The notes under the pieces were generated by a model. The model ran no database searches. It was given only the letters and a program-made list of their open reading frames with translations, and was not told the origin of the DNA. This document shows, piece after piece, positions 15,928 to 25,525 of a stretch of DNA of 43,188 nucleotides. Position numbers and translations under genes: made by a program. The stretch covers positions 1 through 43,188 of the forward strand of contig JBCCEV010000012.1 in assembly GCA_039030125.1 (NCBI GenBank), given 5' to 3'. The DNA comes from JBCCEV01 sp039030125 (GTDB lineage: Bacteria; Pseudomonadota; Gammaproteobacteria; Ga0077536). Positions within the stretch are counted from its first letter, which is position 1, and every line of letters begins with the position of its first letter.

Positions 15928-17064
15928 CTAGGCCGCCGCCGCGTCCTGCATGAACGACGGGGGCCCGTCGACTTCTCGATCGAATAGCGGCGTGGGACCG
16001 AGTTTGCGGATCTCAGGCAGGACCTCCCTTGCAAATAGCGTCATATTCGCTTGCGCCACCTCGGCCGGCATGCCCGCAAAGCTGAAAATTCCGGTAAACC
16101 CACAACAATTCGTACGTGATTGAATATCCTTGATTTTTTCAAAGCACTGCTGGGGCGTGCCATAGATCTGCAGGTCCATGAAGAACTGCGCCATCGCGTC
16201 GACCCCTTCAGCGGCGATGGTCTCTGTGAGGCGCTTGTAATACTCGTAACCCTTGGTTTTCTCGAAATGGTCGGAAGCCATTTCGTAGTGCTTAACCACT
16301 GAATTCCAGTAGCCAACGATATATTCATAGGCCATTGCTTCGGCTTTGTGTGGGTCCTTATCGCAACACACCCAACCAGCGACATACGGATTAGGGGCAT
16401 CAACGCCGTGGGTCGCGCGGAATAACTCGTTGTATTCCTTAAGCTCCGCAGCGTGTTCTTCCCAGGGCTTTTGCGGGATCACCAAAATCCCAAGTCCAAG
16501 TTTCGCCATCACCCGCGACGATTCGGGCGACACGGCGGCGGCATAGGTGCGATTTCGCAGTGAGCGATAGGGCTCGGGGCGGATCCGTGCTCGCGGTTGT
16601 TGAATGTGTTTGCCGTCATATTCGCAATAACCATTTTCCAGTCCTTCGAGGATCATTTCTGCCGATTCCACGAAGCGCTCGCGCGACTCGTCCATCGGTA
16701 CCCGAAAACCCTCGAACTCCACCCGACCCAGGCCACGGCCGATACCAAAGATCACCCGTCCTTCGGACATGCAATCGAGCATCGACACCTTTTCGGCCAC
16801 GCGCATGGGGTCATTCCAAGGCAGCACCACCACCATGCTGCCAAGTTTCACTTTCTTACTATGCCCGCCGACAAAGGAGAGAAACTGCATCACATCGGGT
16901 GTCATCGTGTAGTCGGTGAAGTGGTGCTCAACGCCCCATACCGATTCGAAACCGAGATCCTCCGCCATTAATGCCAGCGCCATGTCTTGGTTATAGGTAT
17001 CGAAGTCGAGCTTGCCGTCGGCGTTGTCGGGGTTCTGGAATATCGAAGCCATTCCGATGTGCAT
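15928..17064 (-). CDS. LLM class flavin-dependent oxidoreductase (bacterial luciferase-like)
   Basis: 378 residues from the ATG at 17064 with AAGGAG 8 bases upstream. Signature pieces: LALMAEDLGFESVWGVEHHF, KVKLGSMVVVLPW-NDPMRVAEKVSMLD, GRVIFGIGRGLGR, and a YAAAVSPESS/GLGILVIPQKPW region at the flavin site. It belongs to the luciferase-like TIM-barrel monooxygenases that depend on reduced flavin from a partner reductase; no reductase gene is adjacent. It probably shares a transcript with the cupin gene downstream. Substrate unknown. Confidence 0.87.
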   Translation of the reverse strand: MHIGMASIFQNPDNADGKLDFDTYNQDMALALMAEDLGFESVWGVEHHFTDYTMTPDVMQFLSFVGGHSKKVKLGSMVVVLPWNDPMRVAEKVSMLDCMSEGRVIFGIGRGLGRVEFEGFRVPMDESRERFVESAEMILEGLENGYCEYDGKHIQQPRARIRPEPYRSLRNRTYAAAVSPESSRVMAKLGLGILVIPQKPWEEHAAELKEYNELFRATHGVDAPNPYVAGWVCCDKDPHKAEAMAYEYIVGYWNSVVKHYEMASDHFEKTKGYEYYKRLTETIAAEGVDAMAQFFMDLQIYGTPQQCFEKIKDIQSRTNCCGFTGIFSFAGMPAEVAQANMTLFAREVLPEIRKLGPTPLFDREVDGPPSFMQDAAAA

Positions 17065-17322
17065 GAGCGCTACTCCTTGGATGTTTTTGAACGCTAGCAC
17101 GCAGTTAATGGCTGTTCGTGCGAGAAGTCAAATCTCTGCAGCGCGCCCGGCGCAATGGTGCGGTGCGTATAATTCGCCACTCGCACAGCACCGGACTTGG
17201 GGGCGAACTGCCGCGCCTGTCGAATCGTTCGTCGCAAGTGCTAACTTGAACTACCCGGTCGGTTTGGAGCGTATCCGAGCGCCTGACTGCGTTTAAATCT
17301 CTGCCGATATCGAGAACATCTG

Positions 17323-19158
17323 ATGGTCGCACCTGCTAGAACCCTATCCGGGCGCAAACAAAAACCGGAATTCGAATGGGGTGCGCTGCGGGCGCTAGCG
17401 CCTTATCTGTGGCCGCGCGGTCAGTTCAATATCAAGGCGCGCGTCACCATTGCGCTCGGTTTTCTGGCCTTGGCTAAGGTCGCCAATGTCTACCTGCCGT
17501 TAATTTACAAGCAGATGGTGGATCTGTTCTCGGTGCCCGGCGCACTACCGTTACAACTGCCTATTGCGTTACTGCTTGGATACGGGCTGTTAAGGGTCGC
17601 CACGATCGCTTTTGCCGAGCTTCGCGATGCAGTGTTTGCCAAGGTCGCGCAGCGGGCGATTCGAGATGTTGCTCTCAAGACTTTTCGGCACCTTCACGCC
17701 CTCGCGCTGCGCTTCCATCTTGAACGGCAAACTGGCGGTCTATCGCGGGCCATTGAACGCGGCACAAAGGGGATAGATTTTCTCCTTACCTTCATGCTCT
17801 TCAACGTACTGCCGACTTTGTTAGAGATCACGATGGTCTGCGGGATCTTGTGGGCGCTGTTTAATGTCTGGTACGCGCTCGTGACGTTTTGCACGATTGC
17901 AGGCTACATCGGCTACACCTTGGTGGTCACTGAATGGCGATTGAAGTATCGGCGTCAAATGAACGAAACCGATCAGGAAGCCAACACTCGTGCGATCGAC
18001 AGCCTGCTAAATTTCGAGACAGTGAAGTATTTTGGCAACGAACATTTCGAGGCGGAGCGCTTTGATCGCTCCCTGGCGCGCTACGAGAAGGCTGCGGTAA
18101 CCAGTAAGGCCAGCTTGGCCTTATTAAACATTGGGCAAGCGGCGATCGTCGGCACCGGCTTAACAATAGTGATGGCCATGGCCGGGCAGGGCGTCATCGA
18201 CGGCGAGATGTCGGTCGGTGATTTCGTGTTGGTCAATACTTATCTTATTCAGCTCTATATGCCACTGAACTTCCTGGGATTCGTCTACCGCGAAATCAAG
18301 CAATCGCTAACCGATATGGAGGCAATGTTTCATTTGCTGGATGTTAATGCCGAAATCCAAGACTCTCAGGACGCGGTGACCTTGCACGCCGCTGCCGGGA
18401 AAGTCGAATTCAGCGAAGTTAGTTTCGCCTACGACGATCGCCGTCCCATTCTTAAAAACATTTCTTTCGTGATTGAGCCAGGCAAGAAGCTCGCGGTGGT
18501 GGGATCGAGCGGGGCGGGCAAATCAACTCTGGCGCGTTTGATGTTCCGTTTCTATGACGTATCGGCAGGTGCGATCCGTATCGATGGTCAAGATATTCGC
18601 AACGTGACCCAGAAAAGTCTCCGCGAATGCATTGGCGTGGTGCCGCAAGATACCGTGCTGTTCAATGACACGGTGGCGTACAACATTGCCTATGGCCGGC
18701 CCGGGGCTGAGGAGAGCGAAGTTGTCGAATCGGCCAAGATCGCCAAGATTGATGATTTCATTGAAGGCACACCCGATGGCTACGCAACGATGGTTGGCGA
18801 GCGTGGTTTGAAACTCTCCGGCGGTGAAAAGCAGCGCGTAGCGATAGCGCGGACAGTCCTCAAACGGCCTAAAATTTTGATCTTTGATGAGGCGACCTCA
18901 GCGTTGGATACACGCACTGAGCGCGAAATCCAAGCATCACTGGCGGTCGTGTCTAAAGGTCACACGACATTGGTGATTGCACATCGCCTTTCGACGGTCG
19001 TTGACGCAGATGAGATCATTGTCCTTGATGCCGGTGCCATCGTTGAACGCGGGAATCATGAGCAGCTTTTGGCGCACAATGGTTTGTACGCGGCCATGTG
19101 GGTCCGCCAGCAGGAAGCGATGCGTGAGGACACGGTCGAAGATAGCCCCAGCGATTAA
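17323..19158 (+). CDS. Atm1-type ABC exporter (transmembrane and ATPase domains fused)
   Basis: 611 residues. A transmembrane domain of six helices (about 30-330) is followed by an ATPase domain with Walker A GSSGAGKST (about 394-402), Q-loop GVVPQDTVLFNDT, signature LSGGEKQR (about 498), Walker B ILIFDEATSALD and the H-loop histidine in IAHRLS. The pattern NETDQEANTRAIDSLLNFETVKYFGNE is diagnostic of the Atm1/HMT1 branch, inner-membrane exporters of glutathione-linked sulfur or metal compounds. It forms a homodimer. It is divergent from the LLM gene with 258 bp between starts; a TATAAT at 17168-17173 lacks a clear -35. Confidence 0.9.
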   Translation: MVAPARTLSGRKQKPEFEWGALRALAPYLWPRGQFNIKARVTIALGFLALAKVANVYLPLIYKQMVDLFSVPGALPLQLPIALLLGYGLLRVATIAFAELRDAVFAKVAQRAIRDVALKTFRHLHALALRFHLERQTGGLSRAIERGTKGIDFLLTFMLFNVLPTLLEITMVCGILWALFNVWYALVTFCTIAGYIGYTLVVTEWRLKYRRQMNETDQEANTRAIDSLLNFETVKYFGNEHFEAERFDRSLARYEKAAVTSKASLALLNIGQAAIVGTGLTIVMAMAGQGVIDGEMSVGDFVLVNTYLIQLYMPLNFLGFVYREIKQSLTDMEAMFHLLDVNAEIQDSQDAVTLHAAAGKVEFSEVSFAYDDRRPILKNISFVIEPGKKLAVVGSSGAGKSTLARLMFRFYDVSAGAIRIDGQDIRNVTQKSLRECIGVVPQDTVLFNDTVAYNIAYGRPGAEESEVVESAKIAKIDDFIEGTPDGYATMVGERGLKLSGGEKQRVAIARTVLKRPKILIFDEATSALDTRTEREIQASLAVVSKGHTTLVIAHRLSTVVDADEIIVLDAGAIVERGNHEQLLAHNGLYAAMWVRQQEAMREDTVEDSPSD

Positions 19159-19243
19159 CGGCACGGCAGCCAATTTCGACCGCTGATTGCCGCACGATCT
19201 GATTTATCATTAGGCAACACTCACGCATCTGAGGGGAGTCAAG

Positions 19244-20467
19244 ATGAGCAGCGTCCAACCGGATATTCTCGACGGCTATCGGATATTGGACTTCACCCGG
19301 GCACTGGCTGGCCCCACCTGCACCAGAATGTTTGCCGAACTGGGTGCGGAAGTGATCAAGGTGGAAAGTGCGCCGGCCGGCGACATGACCCGCGCGATCT
19401 CCAAATTCAATGGCAGCGATCGCAGTCTTTATTTCGTCCAGCAAAATTTGAACAAGCGGAGTCTGTGTTTGAATCTGCGCGATCCGCGCGCCCTGGAATT
19501 ACTCAAGGAAATCATAGCGACCTGCGATGTTGTCGTTGAAAACTTTAAGCCCGGCGTGCTCGCGGAGATGGGCCTGGGCTATGAGGTTCTACAATCGATT
19601 AAGCCCGACATTATCCTTTGTTCGATATCGGCTCTCGGGCAGAGTGGGCCGTTATCGACTAAACCGGGGTACGACTACATCGCGCAGGCCTATTCTGGGG
19701 TCACCTCGATGATCGGCGATGAGCACGAGGCACCGTATTTGCCGCTGGTGGGGGTGGGCGATGTGAGCACCGGCGTGACCGCGGCGTTCAGTATTTGCGC
19801 GGCACTGTTAAAGCGCGATAAGACCGGTGAAGGGCAGCACATCGATGTCGCCTTACTGGATGTTTATTATCACTATCACGAAGCGAATATTCATCAATAC
19901 AGTGCCACCAATGGTGAGCTAAACCCCACCCGCAAGGGCCGGCACGTGAGCTACGTGTGCCCGGCAGGGATCTTTAACGGCACCGATGGCTATCTGTTGG
20001 TGATGGGTTTTCTACACCATTGGCCTGATCTCTGTAAAGCAATGGGCCGCGAGGATTTAATTACCGATCCCGATTTCGAAAATGACGGCGTACGGCTGCA
20101 GCGGGTGGATGAGGTGATTGCTGTTATCGAAGCTTGGTTGAAAACGTTTCCAGATGTCGATTCGGCGATTGCGAAGCTGGAGGCTTCCGGCGTCCCTTGC
20201 GCGCCGATTTTATCGGTGGAAGATACAACCCAGCATCCTCACCATCTAGCGCGACAAACCGTGCGTACGGTTAACGATCCAATTTACGGCGAATTCCAGA
20301 TGCCCGGCATGCCGGCTCGTTTCATAGGTAAAGAACCGCACCCCGGTTACGTGGCCCCCACCTTGGGGGAGCATAATGCTGCCGTCTTAAAGGAGGTGTT
20401 AGGCAAATCAGATGCCGATATCGAAGCCTTGGCGGAAGACGGTGTCTTGCACGCCGAGGAGCGCTAG
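19244..20467 (+). CDS. CaiB/BaiF family CoA-transferase
   Basis: 407 residues, the usual length. It opens with LDGYRILDFTRALAGPTCTR, then GAEVIKVE and NLNKRSLCLNL, the start of the class III (formyl-CoA transferase) fold. The catalytic aspartate is D173 in VGVGDVSTGV; it forms the mixed anhydride with the acyl group. These enzymes move CoA between carboxylic acids or epimerise 2-methylacyl-CoA. The ribosome site GAGGGGAG precedes the ATG. Substrate unknown; it starts 85 bp after the ABC exporter on the same strand and converges with the GST gene, only 5 bp between stops. Confidence 0.88.
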   Translation: MSSVQPDILDGYRILDFTRALAGPTCTRMFAELGAEVIKVESAPAGDMTRAISKFNGSDRSLYFVQQNLNKRSLCLNLRDPRALELLKEIIATCDVVVENFKPGVLAEMGLGYEVLQSIKPDIILCSISALGQSGPLSTKPGYDYIAQAYSGVTSMIGDEHEAPYLPLVGVGDVSTGVTAAFSICAALLKRDKTGEGQHIDVALLDVYYHYHEANIHQYSATNGELNPTRKGRHVSYVCPAGIFNGTDGYLLVMGFLHHWPDLCKAMGREDLITDPDFENDGVRLQRVDEVIAVIEAWLKTFPDVDSAIAKLEASGVPCAPILSVEDTTQHPHHLARQTVRTVNDPIYGEFQMPGMPARFIGKEPHPGYVAPTLGEHNAAVLKEVLGKSDADIEALAEDGVLHAEER

Positions 20468-20472
20468 CGCAT

Positions 20473-21105
20473 CTAGAATTTGAGGACAGATTTGGCCGCC
20501 GGCCGCTCGCGGTAGCGCGCATCCCAGGCGGCAACGTGCTCATGCTCGGAGACGAAATCGAATTTCGCGAAGCGCATGAATTGAAACGCCGCCTGCAGCG
20601 TGCAATCGGCAACTGAGACTTCCTCACCGAGCAGGTAGGGGCGCCCGTCACTTAAAACGTCGTTCAGATACCCAAACCCCACCGGCAGCCGACCTTCGGC
20701 CTGCTCTGCTACCGCCGGAATAGCGGGTAACCCGATCGGTGAATTCGTGGCATGGATGTAGCGCGCCAGTGGATCGAGGATCCTTAGGTCCGCGATCCGT
20801 TCGAGTTCCCTTGCACGCGCGATTTCTCGCGCGCTGCCCCCCCACATACTCGGCACCGGGTTAAGGGTCTCGAGGTAATCAATGATGGGCAGGGACTCGA
20901 AAATATAATCCCCCTGGGCGATTTCCAAGACCGGCACGGCGCCGAACGGATTGCGTTGCAGGTGCGCGGGGCTGTTCTGCTCACCTTTCAATGTGTTGAC
21001 CAACTCGGTATCAATTTCGATTGGGGCACCGGCCGTGGACTTTTCAGCAAGATAAAGCATCACCTTGGTTGGGTTTGGCGCAACGGGGACCATGTAAAGA
21101 ATCAT
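20473..21105 (-). CDS. Glutathione S-transferase family protein
   Basis: 210 residues. The N-terminal thioredoxin-like domain is present: MVPVAPNPTKVMLYLAEK, then NPFGAVPVLE with the cis-proline, and the gamma-glutamyl-binding ES in FESLPIIDYLE. An all-helical C-terminal domain follows, with LLGEEVSVADCTLQAA. The N-terminal PNPTKV arrangement resembles the Ure2-like/Nu-class group, in which a Thr or Asn activates glutathione in place of Tyr, Ser or Cys. Cytoplasmic; substrate unknown. It lies 5 bp after the next SDR gene on the same strand, so they are probably cotranscribed. Confidence 0.87.
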   Translation of the reverse strand: MILYMVPVAPNPTKVMLYLAEKSTAGAPIEIDTELVNTLKGEQNSPAHLQRNPFGAVPVLEIAQGDYIFESLPIIDYLETLNPVPSMWGGSAREIARARELERIADLRILDPLARYIHATNSPIGLPAIPAVAEQAEGRLPVGFGYLNDVLSDGRPYLLGEEVSVADCTLQAAFQFMRFAKFDFVSEHEHVAAWDARYRERPAAKSVLKF

Positions 21106-21110
21106 TGTGC

Positions 21111-21830
21111 TTACCAGTTTTCGATTGCGGTGCGAACATCAACTTCGAAACTCCAGCCGCGTTTGGGCTGTTGGTAGAGGTATTCGAAGGCATCCACGAT
21201 AGCGCTCAGATCGATGAGCCCGTCCTCACCCAGTTGCTCGGCGAACTCGGGATAACCCTCCTTGATTTTCTCGCCGTTGATGGCGCCGTCGACGACGACG
21301 TGTCCAACATGAACCTGCTCCGGGCCATACTCCTTGGCCATTGCTTGCGCCATCACGCGCAGCGCTGCCTTGCTTGAGTTGAAGGCGCCAAAATTGGGGC
21401 GGCCGCGCAGCGACGCGCTCGCGCCCGTGAAGAGCAGGGCACCGCCGGTGCCACGCATGTGCTTGATGGCCTCGCGGCCAAACAAGAAACCTCCAAGGCA
21501 ACAAATCCGCCAAGAAGCTTCGAAATATTCAGCGCTCATCTCTCCAAGCGCGCCGGGCGTGTTGTTCCCAGCGTTGTAAATCGCGAGCTTTACCGGGCCG
21601 GCTGCGGCCGCTTTTGTATAAAGCTCAGCGACCTCAGTCTCGTTCGTTGCATCGGCCTTGAACGCGGTGGCCTTGCCGCCTGCGGCATTGATATCGGCGG
21701 CGACCGCGTCAATGCTGCTGGCAGTTCGCCCTGCGATAAAAACGTGAAGATCAAGCGACGCGAAGCGCTTAGCGAGTTGGCCGCCCAAGCCGTCGACCGG
21801 CCCAACGCCCATGATGATGGCTGTGTTCAT
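21111..21830 (-). CDS. Short-chain dehydrogenase-like protein with Phe in place of the catalytic Tyr
   Basis: 239 residues from the ATG at 21830 (a GGGA lies 7 bases upstream); an earlier in-frame start adds a non-homologous extension. The cofactor loop is G10-x3-G14-L-G16, NAG is at 86-88, and TGAS (S138) gives the usual serine. At the active site, where classical SDRs have YxxxK, this protein has F150-N-S-S-K154. The lysine stays but the tyrosine general acid is absent. A group of atypical SDRs shares this feature. It may still be an oxidoreductase using another residue, or a binding protein. NADP versus NAD is not decidable. Confidence 0.82.
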   Translation of the reverse strand: MNTAIIMGVGPVDGLGGQLAKRFASLDLHVFIAGRTASSIDAVAADINAAGGKATAFKADATNETEVAELYTKAAAAGPVKLAIYNAGNNTPGALGEMSAEYFEASWRICCLGGFLFGREAIKHMRGTGGALLFTGASASLRGRPNFGAFNSSKAALRVMAQAMAKEYGPEQVHVGHVVVDGAINGEKIKEGYPEFAEQLGEDGLIDLSAIVDAFEYLYQQPKRGWSFEVDVRTAIENW

Positions 21831-22085
21831 GATAGTCCCGATTGGAATTGGTGCCGAGATTCTCAGGGTATCAGGGCAATCTCGCAACCGGACCCGCGAA
21901 GCGTTTCGGGTGTCGTTGCCGGATGCTTATTTGAAACCAGGCTCGCCATGGCGATGCGCGCGAGGGCACCGTTTATAGTGTGCATTGCGCGGCTCGGGAA
22001 TCGCGGCTTCGCCAGCGGGATTTCCACGCGGCGATGCGCTGCCAATTCGGATACGCCAAGAGACTAATTAATACGCGAGGGTGCG

Positions 22086-22679
22086 ATGGAGAAACCATTT
22101 AGTCAGGCCAGCGAGAATAATAAGCAGCCAATTTTGCAAGTGGTTGAGCCCTACCTGATGCGGGTCAAGGATGTTCTCGAAATTGGATCAGGCACCGGGC
22201 AGCACGCGGTGTATCTCGCCGCGGCACTCAGTCATTTGCAATGGCAAACCAGTGATCTTGGCGCTAACCACGAAGGGATAAACATGTGGCTCGCGGAGGC
22301 CGGTCTCAAGAATGTCTTAGCGCCGCTTGAATTAGATGCCGCAGCCGAGCTTTGGCCCAAGTTAAAGGCCGGCGCAGTGTTTACGGCCAATACGGTGCAT
22401 TACATGCCGTGGGCACACGCGTGCGAATTGTTTAAGAAAGTTGCGACGGTGTTGCAATCATCTGCGCCGTTTCTACTTTACGGACCGTTCAATTACGATG
22501 GTCGTTTTATCAGTGATGGTAATGAACGCTTAGATGCGTGGTTGAAAAACATCGATCCCCAGTTTGGGATCCGCGATTTCGAAGTCGTGGTGGAGCGCGT
22601 TGAAAAAGCAGGATTTGTGCTTGATGAAGAGCACATCATGCCGGCCAATAATCGGCTATTGGCTTTTCTACGCGCCTAG
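22086..22679 (+). CDS. DUF938-family class I SAM-dependent methyltransferase-like protein
   Basis: 197 residues, the usual length for DUF938. It starts KPFSQASENNKQPIL, then the SAM loop VLEIGSGTGQHA at about 30-41, QWQTSDLG, and FTANTVHYMPW, all recognisable for this family of small Rossmann methyltransferases. The substrate is unknown. GAGGGTGCG precedes the ATG. It overlaps the next gene's stop on the other strand by 4 bp and is divergent from the Phe-type SDR with 255 bp between starts. Confidence 0.85.
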   Translation: MEKPFSQASENNKQPILQVVEPYLMRVKDVLEIGSGTGQHAVYLAAALSHLQWQTSDLGANHEGINMWLAEAGLKNVLAPLELDAAAELWPKLKAGAVFTANTVHYMPWAHACELFKKVATVLQSSAPFLLYGPFNYDGRFISDGNERLDAWLKNIDPQFGIRDFEVVVERVEKAGFVLDEEHIMPANNRLLAFLRA

Positions 22680-23455
22680 GCGTTTCGGATCGTGAGGCCG
22701 CCATCAACCGGCAGGTGCGTGCCAGTGATGTAGCGGGAGGCAGGCAACGCGAAATTAAGCGTTGCGTGAGCAACTTCTTCAGGATCGCCGTATCGTTTGA
22801 GTGCAACGCGGCGCTTGGCGAATACTCCTTTGTGCTCATCGGAGATGTCGGCTGTCAGGCCGGTGTTGATTGGCCCTGGACAAATACAGTTGACGGTGAT
22901 GTCGCGCATGCCAAATTCGAGTGCCAGCGACCGGGTGAGACCAATGAGTCCAGTCTTTGCTGCCGTGTACGGGCTTATACCGTAGGTAGCGCCCAAGCCT
23001 TCGGTAGACGCGATGTTGATGATCCTGGCGTCATCGGCTTTTTCCAAATGCGGCAGGCATTCTCTAATCAGCATTACAGGCGCGCGCAGCAATATGTCGA
23101 CGGTTTTGTCCCACCCCGCTTCAAACGCGTCGCTGTCCACGCCGCCAGCGACAAACATGCCGGCATTGTTGACCAGAATATCCAAGCGCCCCCACTTTTC
23201 GACAATGGCCTGGACGACACCGCTACGGTCGCCCGGTGAAGCCACATCGAGGCGCCAGGCATAGGCGCTACCGCCCGCTTCGTTAATACGTGCGGCAACG
23301 TCATCGCAAGTGGCCTGATCGAGATCGGTCACGGCGACGTGCGCGCCTTCATCGGCAAATAACTCCGCTGTGGCTAGGCCCATGCCGCTGGCGGCACCGG
23401 TGATCAGCGCCACTTTCCCTTTAATGCTCCGACTCAACTTACTCAAACGTGACAC
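22676..23455 (-). CDS. Classical short-chain dehydrogenase/reductase
   Basis: 259 residues starting with GTG at 23455, supported by GGAGAA 6 bases upstream. Cofactor motif TGAASGMG, structural NNAG, catalytic serine in NIASTEG and the intact pair Y-T-A-A-K (SPYTAAKTGLIGL) are all present, unlike the neighbouring Phe-type SDR. The C-terminal GTHLPVDGG is typical of the 3-oxoacyl reductase branch. The aspartate after the second strand (AVTDLDQ) suggests NAD preference. Substrate unknown. It follows the gloA gene by 30 bp. Confidence 0.88.
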   Translation of the reverse strand: MSRLSKLSRSIKGKVALITGAASGMGLATAELFADEGAHVAVTDLDQATCDDVAARINEAGGSAYAWRLDVASPGDRSGVVQAIVEKWGRLDILVNNAGMFVAGGVDSDAFEAGWDKTVDILLRAPVMLIRECLPHLEKADDARIINIASTEGLGATYGISPYTAAKTGLIGLTRSLALEFGMRDITVNCICPGPINTGLTADISDEHKGVFAKRRVALKRYGDPEEVAHATLNFALPASRYITGTHLPVDGGLTIRNA

Positions 23456-23485
23456 GGCGGTTCTCCAAACGGGACAGGTGTTGTC

Positions 23486-23989
23486 TCAAGCCGTGACAAT
23501 CGCCTTGAGGCTGTTGGGGCTCAGGATTTCAATCCAATACCCATCCGGGTCTTTGATGAAGGCTATCCCTTTCATTTTGCCATCGTTCGGATGTTTGACG
23601 AACTCGACATTCAAAGACGCAAACCGATCGCAAGCCCCATCAACATCCGGAACCGAAAGACCGATATGCCCGAATCCTTGAGGTTCGGCGTTGCCATCAT
23701 GATAGCCGGCGAAATTTTCATCGGACTCAGTACCCCAGTTGTGCGTTAGCTCAACGAGGGCGGGGCGGCTGAACACCCATGCTGCGCGGTCGCCCGCGTC
23801 TTCGGGGATCAGTTCGCCAGGCTCCAGGTATCCCATGAAATAAAGCGAGAAGGTCATCTCCGGAAAGTCATATTTTTCGAGCAAGGTCATGCCTAACACG
23901 TCGCGATAAAACGCCACGGAGATCTCCGGATCTTTAACACGCATCATTGTTTGGTTCATGACGAAGCCGGCGGTGGGGTTGTCAGTCAT
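23486..23989 (-). CDS. gloA: Glyoxalase I (lactoylglutathione lyase)
   Basis: 167 residues, a single vicinal-oxygen-chelate protein of two beta-alpha-beta3 modules. The metal ligands are placed as in human Glo1: Q13 (MNQTMMRVKDP), E80 (LVELTHNWGTE), H108 (GFGHIGLSVPDV) and E154 (YWIEILSP). The long form with MTFSLYFMGY and LTHNWG is the eukaryote-like, typically zinc-dependent class, in contrast to the short nickel-type E. coli enzyme. It isomerises the hemithioacetal of methylglyoxal and glutathione to S-lactoylglutathione. AGGAGA precedes the ATG. Confidence 0.92.
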   Translation of the reverse strand: MTDNPTAGFVMNQTMMRVKDPEISVAFYRDVLGMTLLEKYDFPEMTFSLYFMGYLEPGELIPEDAGDRAAWVFSRPALVELTHNWGTESDENFAGYHDGNAEPQGFGHIGLSVPDVDGACDRFASLNVEFVKHPNDGKMKGIAFIKDPDGYWIEILSPNSLKAIVTA

Positions 23990-24085
23990 TGTTGTTTCTC
24001 CTGCACCTTAAGCTTGGGCGGCGCTATTGTTTCACACCCGTTGTTCGGAGTAACGTCCCCGCTCAATTCTTCGGCGAGAATAACA

Positions 24086-25525
24086 ATGAAGGCACCGATT
24101 GATATTGCGGATTTCGTGGCAATGGATGGAATTGCAATGGCTACCGCGATCAAAGCGGGCGAGATTAGCGCGCCAGAGGCCGTTGCCACGAGCCAATTAA
24201 TGGCTAGGGCTTTGAATCCGCAACTCAATGCTTTTGTAGAAATATTTGAAGTGCCGCTGGCCTATGAGTCGAAGGGTGCGTTCTGTGGCACTCCTTTCGC
24301 GATCAAGGATCTCGTCTGCCATGCTGCTGGCGTACTGAACGAGAATGGCAGCGCGCTGACTGCCGGGTTGGTTACGCCTCACGATACCTGGTTGATGCAG
24401 CGTTGGCGGCATGCCGGTCTGCAAACAATCGGGCGTTTGGCCACGCCCGAATTCGGCTACTGCGCGACCACCGAGCCGAAGGTGCATGGCGCGGTTCGCA
24501 ACCCTTGGGACCTCACGCGCTCATCGGGAGGCTCCAGCGGTGCGTCATCGGCGGTTGTCGCCGCCGGAATCGTGCCTTTTGCGCATGCCAACGATGGCGG
24601 CGGCTCGGTGCGGATCCCGGCGGCATGTACTGGCTTAATTGGTCTTAAACCAAGCCGCGGGCGCATATCGTTTGCGCCCGATGGTGGTGAAGGGCTAAGC
24701 GGCCTTGCCATTGAGTTCGCCGTCACCCGCTCGGTGCGTGATGCGGCTGCGTTGCTCGATCAAGTTGCCGTTCCGGCTCCAGGGGATCCCTATATGATCG
24801 AACGCGCCGTGCCGTCGTATCGCGACGCTTTGATGGCTGGGACCAAACCCTTACGCATCGCCGTCATGACCGATCCGTGGTCGGGAAGCGCTGTTGAAGC
24901 TGAGGTCAAAAATGCCGTGGCCGAGGCGCAGAATTTGTGTCTTGAACTTGGTCATTCGGTCTATGAGGCGCAACCCGCACTCGCCTGGGAACCGTTCCTG
25001 CGCGCCACACATGTTTTTTGGTCGGCGCATGTACATCATTGGATCGCCGCGATGGAAGCGGCGACGGGACGAGCGGCGGGTCCCGAGACACTCGAAGCCA
25101 CGACGTGGGCGGTCTATCAAGAAGGTGCAGCCCTTAGCGCGCGCGATTTTTTGAAGGCCACCGGTGTCGCCAATCAAATCACACGGGACATGGCGGTGTT
25201 CTTTGGCGATTACGACGTGTTGATGAGCCCAGTGCTTGCCAGCTTGCCGGTTAAAATTGGAACTATAAACGCCGACGATCACCGTCACAGCGCGCGCGAT
25301 TGGACTGCGATGCAGTTTGACTATGCGCCCTTTACGCCACCTTTCAACATGACCGGTCAACCGGCGATATCGCTGCCGTTGGGGAGTGCCAATGGTGTTC
25401 CGATTGGTGTGCAATTCGTCGCGGCAGCGGGACGCGAAGATATCCTGCTGGCCCTCGCGCAGCAGCTCGAGCGTGTTAAGCCCTTCAAGACCGTGTCCCC
25501 GTTATGGCGGGAACTGCTGCCCTAG
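24086..25525 (+). CDS. Amidase-signature family hydrolase
   Basis: 479 residues from the ATG at 24086; the open frame extends back to 23951 across the gloA start but with no homology. Ser-cisSer-Lys triad: K74 (FAIKDLV), S150 (RSSGGSSGASS) and S174 (NDGGGSVRIPAA), followed by GLIGLKPSRGRIS. The spacing of 24 between the two serines is normal. It hydrolyses amides or, in GatA, transamidates; the sequence lacks other GatA context (no gatB/gatC nearby), so a free-standing amidase is preferred. Substrate unknown. The stop overlaps the GGDEF gene on the other strand by 4 bp. Confidence 0.9.
   Translation: MKAPIDIADFVAMDGIAMATAIKAGEISAPEAVATSQLMARALNPQLNAFVEIFEVPLAYESKGAFCGTPFAIKDLVCHAAGVLNENGSALTAGLVTPHDTWLMQRWRHAGLQTIGRLATPEFGYCATTEPKVHGAVRNPWDLTRSSGGSSGASSAVVAAGIVPFAHANDGGGSVRIPAACTGLIGLKPSRGRISFAPDGGEGLSGLAIEFAVTRSVRDAAALLDQVAVPAPGDPYMIERAVPSYRDALMAGTKPLRIAVMTDPWSGSAVEAEVKNAVAEAQNLCLELGHSVYEAQPALAWEPFLRATHVFWSAHVHHWIAAMEAATGRAAGPETLEATTWAVYQEGAALSARDFLKATGVANQITRDMAVFFGDYDVLMSPVLASLPVKIGTINADDHRHSARDWTAMQFDYAPFTPPFNMTGQPAISLPLGSANGVPIGVQFVAAAGREDILLALAQQLERVKPFKTVSPLWRELLP

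Noticed and set aside
17168..17173. TATAAT as a promoter for the ABC exporter
   Set aside because: No acceptable -35 at 16-18 bp and the start codon is 150 bases away; could be real but is not supported.
21459..22067. Plus-strand open frame of 202 codons
   Set aside because: It covers the Phe-type SDR on the other strand; composition and lack of motifs mark it as a shadow.
24851..25414. Minus-strand open frame of 187 codons
   Set aside because: It lies opposite the amidase core with its intact catalytic residues; rich in Arg and His, no domain.
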